Source: Pirellulaceae bacterium (GTDB lineage: Bacteria > Planctomycetota > Planctomycetia > Pirellulales > Pirellulaceae). Taken from it: a DNA stretch of 64,000 nt. The stretch lies in NCBI GenBank assembly GCA_030681235.1, contig JAUXWY010000238.1:1-64000 (forward strand). The letters are read 5' to 3'. Every line of letters starts with the position of its first letter. The first letter of the stretch is position 1. Positions 52,421-60,174 of this stretch are shown piece by piece. A program made the translations under genes and the position numbers. A model generated the notes under the pieces. It was not told where the DNA came from. It saw only the letters and a list, made by a program, of their open reading frames with translations, and did not search any database.

Positions 52421-54313
52421 ATGCGGGAAAAAGCTGGGCGAATTCGCTCCCACAGTCTTCAAATACTGTTGGGTTCGCTGATGATCGCGGTCTTCGCCAT
52501 GAGCGAAGTCCACGCGGCCGGGGCTCCGCAATCCCGGGGTGCGGCTCAGCCTCGCGTCTCCCAACCCGGCACAAATTCTAGCCAGATGGGCCGCCGATCG
52601 ACACTTCCGCCGCGACGTGGGTCCAATCTTCAACCCGCGCCGCTGCCCAACCGTGTGGCTGGCGGCACAGCAACGCCGCGCTCCTCCGATACTCGCACGA
52701 GCCCACAGACTCCATCGACCAACTTCCCCTACACCGTCGCGACCATCAACCCACGCACTCCCATTCGCAGTATGCCCAGCGACGATGGGTACGCGACAGC
52801 ATTCGTCGGTCCGCAAACCGAATTGCAAGTTTGGCGACACGATCCCAACGGTTGGTTGGCCATTCGTCCGCCCGACGGTAGCTTCTCGCTAATCGATGCC
52901 AAGCATCTCAAAGCAACGAACGATCCTGATGTGTTCCTGGTCAGCACCGACCGCGCGCAGACCTGGGTGGGAACTCAGATCGACGAGGACCACACGCCGA
53001 TTTCACAAGTGCGATTGAAGTTGAACGAACGCGTCGCGGTCATTTCAAGCTTGATCATCGAAGAACAAAATGGAGCGCAAACCTGGTATCAAATCGAGCC
53101 GCCTGCTGGCGAGTTTCGCTGGGTTCATCAAGACGACCTGCGTGCCGGCGGGCGAGCCTATCCGGCTCCCTCGGCAACCGACATCGCGAGTCGTCCGCAA
53201 CCGCCCGCCAATGCTCCGATGAGTGGCTACATGCCGCCACTGACCAACCCTGCAGCGGTATCGCATTCGCCAAATGGGGTCGACCTACCGGCATTGGATC
53301 TGGAGCCAGGAATCGGTCTGCCCGCCAATGCCCAAGCCGCCAATCCCGGCGATACGTCTCAATGGCGAGCCGCCCAGCAGACCACGCCCCTCATGGGCTA
53401 CGCGGAACCGCAACCTTGGCAAGATTCAGGTGCCAATGGCTTCGGAGCACATCCGGCGGCGCATGCCGCGACACAAGGCTCGAACACGCCGAACGGCTCG
53501 ATTGTCCAACCCTTGGATCAGGAACCTGCGCCGGGTAGCTCGCGGCCACCGACACCGGGTGACGCCTGGGATGCGGCGGTGAATCAGTTGCGCCAAGATC
53601 CGGTGGCCAACGCGGTCGCCAACGCCTCGCACCAATCGATCGACCATCAAACGAAGGTTCCTCCCACAATGATGGGCACCAGTCCAACGCCCACTGCGAC
53701 GCCAGACCCTCAGTGGGCGACGATGGACTGGAACCAAAAATTGGCGTGGGTTCAGACTCGATTGAACCAAGACTCGGCCCTGCCATCGCAGCAATGGAAT
53801 CTCTTGCCATTGCTCGAACACTGTCGAGCGCTCTGGTATGCCGCACCAACGACCCCGCAGCAAGAAGCGGCCGCGCATCTCGGTAAACGCATCGAAGAAC
53901 TGATGCAGTGGCAGTACAGTCGTGGCACCGCCAACGATTTATCGGCGCGGGCTCAAAACCCCAACGATCCATGGGCCGGCCAACGTTGGGCTTCAGCCGG
54001 CTCGTTGGTGGGTTCGGGCGTTGCATCGACCCCGGGAAGTCCCCAAGTTGGGGCAGGGAGCAGTCCCCCAACCAACCCCGCCTTCGACGCCGTGGGTTAC
54101 TTGAAAGAGCTGGTCGTGGCTCGCGGACAAAGGTCCAACGAATACGTGTTGCAAGACAACAACGGTCGCTCGATTTGCCACCTCTCAGCCCAGCCCGGCG
54201 TCAACCTCAACAACTTCTTGGACCAAAAGGTTGGCGTGATCGGCATTGTAGGCATCAACGGCAAACTAAATTTAACGCATGTCAGCGTCGAACGAATCTA
54301 TCCGGTGCAATAA
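52421..54313 (+). CDS. Secreted protein with SH3-like domains
   Basis: A 630-residue exported protein (signal ILLGSLMIAVFAMSEVHA). After a Ser/Pro/Thr linker, two SH3b-like beta-barrels are seen: TPIRSMPSDDGYATAFVG...GWLAIRPPDGSFSLIDA and then VGTQIDEDHTPISQVRLKL...WYQIEPPAGEFRWVHQDD. Long Pro/Gly/Asn linkers lead to a conserved C-terminal unit (YLKELVVARGQRSNEYVLQD to LTHVSVERIYPVQ), which may be an OB-like fold. Binding to peptidoglycan or cell-surface ligands is likely. ATG 52421 follows an AGGTGG; the longer frame back to 52217 overlaps the opposite gene. Confidence 0.83.
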   Translation: MREKAGRIRSHSLQILLGSLMIAVFAMSEVHAAGAPQSRGAAQPRVSQPGTNSSQMGRRSTLPPRRGSNLQPAPLPNRVAGGTATPRSSDTRTSPQTPSTNFPYTVATINPRTPIRSMPSDDGYATAFVGPQTELQVWRHDPNGWLAIRPPDGSFSLIDAKHLKATNDPDVFLVSTDRAQTWVGTQIDEDHTPISQVRLKLNERVAVISSLIIEEQNGAQTWYQIEPPAGEFRWVHQDDLRAGGRAYPAPSATDIASRPQPPANAPMSGYMPPLTNPAAVSHSPNGVDLPALDLEPGIGLPANAQAANPGDTSQWRAAQQTTPLMGYAEPQPWQDSGANGFGAHPAAHAATQGSNTPNGSIVQPLDQEPAPGSSRPPTPGDAWDAAVNQLRQDPVANAVANASHQSIDHQTKVPPTMMGTSPTPTATPDPQWATMDWNQKLAWVQTRLNQDSALPSQQWNLLPLLEHCRALWYAAPTTPQQEAAAHLGKRIEELMQWQYSRGTANDLSARAQNPNDPWAGQRWASAGSLVGSGVASTPGSPQVGAGSSPPTNPAFDAVGYLKELVVARGQRSNEYVLQDNNGRSICHLSAQPGVNLNNFLDQKVGVIGIVGINGKLNLTHVSVERIYPVQ

Positions 54314-54354
54314 CAGCGTCCGGCTTCGCGATGCCCTGTAAACCCTAACAGCTT

Positions 54355-54514
54355 CAGTTTAGCGCACGCTGGTGTACCGGCTTTAGTCGGCGGGGGCGTG
54401 AAAAAATCTTTTGCAAGCCCCGCCGGCTGAAGCCGGTACACCAGCGATCGCTCAATTGCCTTTGCATCGACAGAGCCATCGAAATCCGCAACGTATTTCG
54501 GGACAAATCTTTAG
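54355..54514. repeat. Dispersed palindromic repeat, complete with long tail
   Basis: Left arm 54355-54396 (CAGTTTAGCGCACGCTGGTG... TCGGCGG), right arm 54418-54458 (CCCCGCCGGCTGAAGCC...CTCAATTG), then a 56-base tail with GAAATCCGCAACG...GGGACAAATCTTTAG. The tail is the same as behind 23028. It runs into the 3' end of the MfnF-like gene (stop at 54511-54513), so the repeat touches coding sequence here. Confidence 0.9.
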
Positions 54515-55620
54515 GGGGCCAGGATCGCAACCGCGACGGCCGGCATCACGCCGGACACTTCCGGTCCGAGCAAGTCGGTGCCACTGCGAATCGAACCGGC
54601 GAACATGCTCCAGCGGGTTTGCGCCATTGCGACGAAAAGCAGTCGTTCGCCTTCGCCTAAGTTGAGCAGCCACAGTAGCCCAGGTTCTTCGCGAAGCGGG
54701 CGGGCCAACGCGGACGCAATCAGTTGGAGGTGTTTCGACTGTGCTTGCATGGCGACGTGATGCAGGAACTCGCTGGGCAACTCTTGAGCATCGCTACAAA
54801 ACATCCGGGCGATTCTCTGTGCGGCATGATCGCGTGTCGCCGGGCGTCCATCGGCAGTTGCGTTGTTTTCTTCGTCTTCGTCGATTAACTCGGTGAGAAG
54901 GTAAGCATCGTGGATCGTGGCGAAGAGTTCTTGAGCCAAAGGCAATGTCAAGCCGCGGTAATTCACGGTGGGCAAGATCATCGACAAGGGGCTACGACGG
55001 GCGCCCGTATAAACAAGTCGACCTGTTTGAATTCGCTGCCAATCTGACGCGGGAGTTAAGGGCCGATCGGGACCAACGACGGTTAGATCCAAAGTCGTGG
55101 AACCTAAATCCGCGATCAGGCCCGGTGCCTGAAATTCGGACGATAAAAAGTTGCCCCATAGTCGAGCCACCGCGTGCCAATTCGAGGCCGCAACTTCCGT
55201 GCAACTTTGTTTGGCTTCATCCGCCCTCAACCAGGAACGATCCTCAATGCTGGCGGTCTGTGCATAATATCGGATGGGGACACCGCGCCGAGCGAACGCC
55301 ATCTCGCATTGATCCACAATCGCTGCGACGCCAGCGGACTTGCGAGGAAAACAGTCCGCGATTTCACCGGTCGTGGTGATCACAATTTGGTCGGGAGCCG
55401 CGAATGAAGCCGTTAGGGCCTGGAGCGCCGTGCTCAATTCCTGCGGAGTGCGCCACAAGGCGAAGCTGTGGCTCTGAGACGTCAAGTGACCGCTAGGCCG
55501 ATCGAGACAAACAACTTTCAGGTTGGCCCCGCCGATGTCGAATCCCCAAACGCGGCCGGATTTCTGTGAGACCTGCCAATGCTTCAACAACGTGTTCCAT
55601 TGCGGCGGGCCACTATCCAT
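54511..55620 (-). CDS. H4MPT-linked C1 transfer pathway protein (MfnF-like)
   Basis: A 369-residue ASKHA-fold protein of the TIGR03123 type. It shows GFDIGGANLKV at the nucleotide-binding start and ADLGSTTLDLTVV as the second phosphate motif, plus TGARRSPL and LPSEFLHHVA. In methanogens the homologue MfnF joins two halves of methanofuran; in methanopterin-using bacteria the gene accompanies formaldehyde oxidation genes. ATG 55620 overlaps the stop of the epimerase gene by eight bases. It is the last gene of a minus-strand operon and the stop lies in repeat sequence. Confidence 0.85.
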   Translation of the reverse strand: MDSGPPQWNTLLKHWQVSQKSGRVWGFDIGGANLKVVCLDRPSGHLTSQSHSFALWRTPQELSTALQALTASFAAPDQIVITTTGEIADCFPRKSAGVAAIVDQCEMAFARRGVPIRYYAQTASIEDRSWLRADEAKQSCTEVAASNWHAVARLWGNFLSSEFQAPGLIADLGSTTLDLTVVGPDRPLTPASDWQRIQTGRLVYTGARRSPLSMILPTVNYRGLTLPLAQELFATIHDAYLLTELIDEDEENNATADGRPATRDHAAQRIARMFCSDAQELPSEFLHHVAMQAQSKHLQLIASALARPLREEPGLLWLLNLGEGERLLFVAMAQTRWSMFAGSIRSGTDLLGPEVSGVMPAVAVAILAP

Positions 55621-56554
55621 TCGGCAACAAGTCCTCGAGCGCTTCGCGGATGGTGGGGAATTGAAACTTATAGCCTGATTCGATGGCCACGCGTGGCTCC
55701 ACTCGTTGGTTGTCGAACAGGCTCTTGCCGAATTCCCCAAATGCCAAGCGCAAGCCAAACTTGGGGGCCGGAATCAAGGCCGGGCGTCGCACCGCCCGAG
55801 CGAGTGCTCGAGTCCATTGCCAATTCGTTGTCGCCGTGGGTGCGACCGCATTGACGGGCCCTGAAATCGAAGAGACTGCCAAACAATGTTCGATCAAGCC
55901 GACCAAATCGGCCGCGTGAATCCAAGGAAAATATTGGAAACCAAACCCGAGCGGTCCACCCAAGCCCCAGCGAAAAATCGGCAGCATTTTTCCCAGCGCG
56001 CCGCCATGGGGGTCCAAGACGATCCCAATGCGAATTCGACAGACTCGAATTCCATATCGAGCAGCAGCTTCGGCCTCGGCTTCCCACTCGGCGCAGACTT
56101 CTGGCAGAAATCCAGTACCGCACGATGATGTTTCCGTCAAAGTCTCACCCGGTCGATGTCCGTAGTAACCCACGGCCGACGCCGAGATCAAGACTTCAGG
56201 CGGCGTCGCCAACTGTCCAAGTGACTTGACCAACGCTCGAGTACCGACAACCCGTGAGTCCCGAATTCGCTGTTTCTTTTCAATGGTCCAGCGACCCTCG
56301 GCGACCGGATCACCTGCCAAGTGAATCGCCGCTCGAATCGAGCCCAGTTCCGCAGCCGGCAATAGAGATGCCGCGTTCCAGGTGAGGTATCGCACCGATT
56401 GGTGACGACCCTCGGCCGTCGCCGCAGGCGGTTGCCGAGTCAACACGCAGACGGGTTCCTGCCGTCTTGCCACCAAGCGTCGCCCGACCAATCCTGTGCC
56501 GCCGGTTACCAGGATGCTGGGTTGCCCGGCTGCGGGTCGTTTCGAGTCGTCCAT
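55613..56554 (-). CDS. TIGR01777-family NAD(P)-dependent epimerase (YfcH-like)
   Basis: A 313-residue short-chain dehydrogenase of the YfcH/cell-division-inhibitor SulA-homologue group. The cofactor loop is TGGTGLVG (GxxGxxG form), the second strand carries AIHLAGDPVAEGRW, the catalytic segment SASAVGYYGHR contains Ser and Tyr, and the C-terminal region ends in RVEPRVAIESGYKF with EALEDLL. The substrate is unknown. It is coupled to the MfnF-like gene by overlap and follows the UVR-motif gene by 48 bases. Confidence 0.92.
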   Translation of the reverse strand: MDDSKRPAAGQPSILVTGGTGLVGRRLVARRQEPVCVLTRQPPAATAEGRHQSVRYLTWNAASLLPAAELGSIRAAIHLAGDPVAEGRWTIEKKQRIRDSRVVGTRALVKSLGQLATPPEVLISASAVGYYGHRPGETLTETSSCGTGFLPEVCAEWEAEAEAAARYGIRVCRIRIGIVLDPHGGALGKMLPIFRWGLGGPLGFGFQYFPWIHAADLVGLIEHCLAVSSISGPVNAVAPTATTNWQWTRALARAVRRPALIPAPKFGLRLAFGEFGKSLFDNQRVEPRVAIESGYKFQFPTIREALEDLLPNG

Positions 56555-56602
56555 GTCATCTCCCTACTACGGCCGGCTCTGATCGTTGAAGCGATTCGAA
56601 GT

Positions 56603-57346
56603 CTACGACCGGTGTTGGTTGCGAATTTGGTCGCGGAGGATGGCCGCCAACTCAAAGTTCTCATTGGAAATCGCTTCGGCCAATTGTTCATCAAGCGTCG
56701 GACCGATTTCGAATCGCTCGCGAAGTGATTCGCGCACGTGGATCAAACGTTGCACCAATTCATCATCGTCAAAGTCTTGTTCCAATTCGTACGTATCGTA
56801 GAACGCACGAATCAAACCAACTCCTTGATTCAATTCTTCGATCGCCGACGCGGGTTCGCCACCCTCTTGGACTCGTTGCAACGCCAACGACTGGGCTCGC
56901 TGAAAAATCACAAATGGACGATGTTGTTCGTGCATCATCGCCCATTCTTGGTCTGGGGAATGGCTCAGACACGCGTCCATCAACGCCAGCGTATGTTGTG
57001 CGTCAGTGGCCGCCCGCGCAAACGCTTTCATGTGAATCCAACCGATCCGACGATGGTAAAACTGCGAGAACTCGCGGTCCACTTCCAAACATTCTTCGCT
57101 CGAGAACTTGAAGGCGGCATCCACCTCCTGATCGCGGTGCTTGATCCAATCGAGCAGCGTGGCAAAGCCAAAGGGTTTGGTTCCATCCGGTCGACCAACG
57201 ATCTCCATTTGGAGCACCCCTAGATCGACCCGCAATTGCAACACGTCGCGACCATCCGGATGTTTGACCAACCGGGCCGTGGGTTGGAGTGGATCGAAGT
57301 CCCAGCCCGCTAGAATTTTGTCGATGGTGAGGTTCTTTTTTGGCAT
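56603..57346 (-). CDS. UVR-motif protein
   Basis: A 247-residue soluble protein. The first part begins MPKKNLTIDKILAGWDFDP and has VLQLRVDLGVLQMEIVGRPD, the central part is helical, and the C-terminus has a UVR (UvrB/UvrC) motif (LDEQLAEAISNENFELAA, then ILRDQI). This motif mediates protein contacts and also occurs in McsA-like proteins, so DNA repair is not certain. ATG 57346 is used since the frame upstream runs into aspS; the gap to aspS is 19 bases. Confidence 0.85.
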   Translation of the reverse strand: MPKKNLTIDKILAGWDFDPLQPTARLVKHPDGRDVLQLRVDLGVLQMEIVGRPDGTKPFGFATLLDWIKHRDQEVDAAFKFSSEECLEVDREFSQFYHRRIGWIHMKAFARAATDAQHTLALMDACLSHSPDQEWAMMHEQHRPFVIFQRAQSLALQRVQEGGEPASAIEELNQGVGLIRAFYDTYELEQDFDDDELVQRLIHVRESLRERFEIGPTLDEQLAEAISNENFELAAILRDQIRNQHRS

Positions 57347-57365
57347 ACTTGTGACAATTCCCGGG

Positions 57366-59144
57366 CTACGACTTGACTGTCTTGACCATGGCAATCCGCA
57401 ATTCGCGAAGTTGCTTTTCGTCCACCGTTCCCGGGGCACCCGTCATCAAGTCGGTGGCTTTTTGCGTCTTGGGGAACGCGATGACATCGCGGATGTTATC
57501 CAGTCCCGCAAACAGCATGACCACGCGATCAAGCCCCAAGGCGATCCCGCCGTGCGGTGGCGCTCCGCATTGCAGCGCGTCCAACAAGAAGCCGAATCGA
57601 TCTTTGGCCATTTCCGGTGACATGCCCAATAGTTTGAAGATCAACGACTGCACGCCGGAGTCGTGGATTCGAATGGTCCCGCCGCCCGCTTCGAAGCCGT
57701 TGATGATCAAGTCGTACGCTTTGGCGCGAGCACGACTGGGGTCGGACTCCAAGAACTCGACGTGTTCGTCTTTCGCCGCCGTGAATGGATGGTGCATCGC
57801 GACCCACCGTTGTTCTTCTGGGTCGTGTTCGAACATAGGAAACTCGACGACCCAGGAAAAGTGCATCGACTTGGGATCGTAGAGTTTTAGTTCGGCGCCC
57901 AACGTCTTGCGCAGTCCGTGCAGCGCTTTGCAAGTAATGGTCCAATCATCGGCGATCCATAACAACAGATCGCCGGGCTTGGCTTGCATGGCCGCGTTCC
58001 AGCGCGATTGTTCTTCAACTGGAAGATTCTTGGCCACCGAACCCGACCAGTGACCGTCGTCTTCGATCTTGGCCCAAGCCAAACCTTTGGCGTTGTACGA
58101 GTCTTTGACCAAGGCCGTCAACTGATCGATTCTTCGCCGAGCCAGAGCGGTACCACCATTGGGTACACACAAACCCCGTACGAACTTGCCGCCCTCGGCG
58201 ACACTGCGAAACACTTGAAACTCCGATTGCCGAGCCAAGTCGGTGCAGTCGATGATCTCCATCCCAAACCGCAGGTCTGGGGCATCATGTCCAAACCGAC
58301 GCATGGCCTCATCGTACGTGATGCGCGGCAATGGGATTTGCAGGTCAAGCCCCAAAACCTCTTTCGCCAACTTGACCATCAAGCCATCGATCAAACCCAT
58401 CACGTCGTTGTGGTCGACAAACGACATTTCGATGTCCAATTGAGTGAACTCCGGCTGCCGATCGGCGCGCAGGTCCTCATCGCGAAAGCAACGAGCGATT
58501 TGGTAATAGCGGTCGTAACCCGCGATCATCATGATCTGCTTGTAGAGTTGCGGCGATTGCGGCAACGCGTAAAAGCAGTTCTCTTGGACGCGGCTAGGGA
58601 CCAAATAGTCACGCGCCCCCTCGGGTGTGCTGCGACCTAAAATCGGGGTTTCAACGTCAATGAATTGGTGCTCGTCCATGTAGTCCCGAATCAACTTGGT
58701 CAAGCGATTGCGGAGCAACAAGGTCTGCTGCATGCTGGGGCGACGAAGATCGATATATCGGTGTTCCAAGCGAACTTCTTCGCCGATCGCGTCGGTGCTA
58801 TTGGGGAGAAACGGCAGATTGCGGCTGGGATTGAGAACCACCAACGACTGGACTTGAAGTTCGATCTCGCCGGTCGCCAGCTTCGTGTTCGACTGCGATT
58901 CACCGCGTCGGACAACCTCGCCGCTGACTTGAATCACATATTCGGAGCCCAAGGTCCGGGCAACCCGCTTCAATTCATCACTTGCGGCTTGGTCAATCAC
59001 AACCTGAGTCGATCCGTAGCGGTCTCGCAAGTCAATAAAAGTTGCGTTTTTGTGGTCGCGAATCCGGTCCACCCATCCGCTCAGCGTGACGGTCTGTCCG
59101 ATTTGTTGAGCCCGTAACTCACCACAGGTATGTGTACGAAACAA
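57366..59144 (-). CDS. aspS: Aspartyl-tRNA synthetase
   Basis: Charges tRNA-Asp (and possibly tRNA-Asn) with aspartate. The 592-residue class II enzyme has an N-terminal anticodon-binding OB fold (LSGWVDRIRDHKNATFIDLR), motif 2 as FRDEDLRADRQPEFTQLD, the bacterial GAD insertion and motif 3 GGIALGLDRVVML. The length is normal. The start is TTG 59144, supported by AAGGA eight bases upstream and by the canonical beginning FRTHTCGELR; no ATG is available. It leads an operon of four genes (UVR-motif protein, epimerase, MfnF-like). Confidence 0.97.
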   Translation of the reverse strand: MFRTHTCGELRAQQIGQTVTLSGWVDRIRDHKNATFIDLRDRYGSTQVVIDQAASDELKRVARTLGSEYVIQVSGEVVRRGESQSNTKLATGEIELQVQSLVVLNPSRNLPFLPNSTDAIGEEVRLEHRYIDLRRPSMQQTLLLRNRLTKLIRDYMDEHQFIDVETPILGRSTPEGARDYLVPSRVQENCFYALPQSPQLYKQIMMIAGYDRYYQIARCFRDEDLRADRQPEFTQLDIEMSFVDHNDVMGLIDGLMVKLAKEVLGLDLQIPLPRITYDEAMRRFGHDAPDLRFGMEIIDCTDLARQSEFQVFRSVAEGGKFVRGLCVPNGGTALARRRIDQLTALVKDSYNAKGLAWAKIEDDGHWSGSVAKNLPVEEQSRWNAAMQAKPGDLLLWIADDWTITCKALHGLRKTLGAELKLYDPKSMHFSWVVEFPMFEHDPEEQRWVAMHHPFTAAKDEHVEFLESDPSRARAKAYDLIINGFEAGGGTIRIHDSGVQSLIFKLLGMSPEMAKDRFGFLLDALQCGAPPHGGIALGLDRVVMLFAGLDNIRDVIAFPKTQKATDLMTGAPGTVDEKQLRELRIAMVKTVKS

Positions 59145-59359
59145 TTCAAGCGTCCTTTTTCAACTGAGATGCCACCGTGTCGCCCGAATTTTCTTTGCCG
59201 GTCGCCCGAAATCCCGTTGCCCGAAATCGAGTCGCCGTGGGAAGCACCCGCGACATCTGCCGCAGGAAGCCGTTCTTAGGCGGGTCAAGACCGGACCGAC
59301 CAACAGCTCGGACGATCATTGGTGCCGATGATTCTACGGAAAACGCTCGTTTTGCGTAG

Positions 59360-59394
59360 GGCACTTGGGGCGGCACTTGGGGCGGCACTTGGGC
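59360..59394. repeat. Three tandem copies of a 12-base unit
   Basis: GGCACTTGGGGC is repeated at 59360, 59372 and 59384 (the last copy is one base short). It lies four bases from the end of the membrane-protein gene and upstream of aspS. Confidence 0.85.
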
Positions 59395-59397
59395 TCG

Positions 59398-59865
59398 CTA
59401 CGCCGGTCGCCGTGACTTGTAGCTGGCCATCGCAATGGTGGCCCAATATCCAATCAGCCAAACAAGATATCCAAAACCGACTCCCAAAAACCAAACGTAT
59501 GTCATGAAGTTATCTTCGGACATGATCTTTTCCGGCCTTGGCATCAAGAAGAACATCATGATCCAGGCTAGCAAAATCGAGCCAATACCGAGCGCAATTC
59601 GATAGCCGGCAAAGCGTACCCCGAAGCGAATCCCCGCCATCAACAAGAGATTCCCAATGGTCCCAAAAACCGCCACAATCGATGTGGCGGCCAACGCCGT
59701 GCCCACAAAACTCATTCGATCGGTGTATTCAATGTCCTTTTCGATAAATGCTTTGTAAATCATCCAACCGACAGCGAAACCATTGAACACACAAATCAAG
59801 AAATCAAGAAATGCGACTAGAATCCCTAACCCGCCCAAACGAAAGACATTTTGCTTTTCCGACAT
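59398..59865 (-). CDS. Four-helix membrane protein, unknown function
   Basis: A 155-residue integral membrane protein with four hydrophobic segments (about 11-36, 53-76, 86-108, 124-147). No charged or catalytic motif stands out. It is monocistronic and followed by a 12-base tandem repeat. Start ATG 59865. The family is not recognised. Confidence 0.75.
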   Translation of the reverse strand: MSEKQNVFRLGGLGILVAFLDFLICVFNGFAVGWMIYKAFIEKDIEYTDRMSFVGTALAATSIVAVFGTIGNLLLMAGIRFGVRFAGYRIALGIGSILLAWIMMFFLMPRPEKIMSEDNFMTYVWFLGVGFGYLVWLIGYWATIAMASYKSRRPA

Positions 59866-60174
59866 GGCTATCGATCCCGTAGTGAGTAGACTTTGATTTG
59901 TCGTCCAAATTCCCCCGAGCGGGCTTATCTTAGGTCATTCTGGCTTCTTTACAAGGAACCCCGGGAATTTCCTGCGGTATAATACGAAGGCCGTGGCGAA
60001 TGAGTAGGATGCCCTTTCCGGGCTTGCCGTTTGTTGATTTGGCGGTTGCGACGCTGGCCAAGAGTTTCGGCGGTTGGCCAGGTGAGTCTCGGGGCGCGGT
60101 TGTTCGGTTTCAAGTTCGCGTCAACTCGGGGCGTCAAAAAGCGACATCGGGGTGATGTCAGGAGTTTGCAAGAA
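59866..60174. other. Divergent intergenic region upstream of the NfeD genes
   Basis: About 309 bases between divergent genes. A perfect TATAAT stands at 59978-59983 with TG close upstream, a candidate -10 box for the NfeD operon, but no good -35 is found at 16-18 bases. The plus-strand frame stays open from 60031, yet without ribosome site or sensible protein. Confidence 0.4.
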
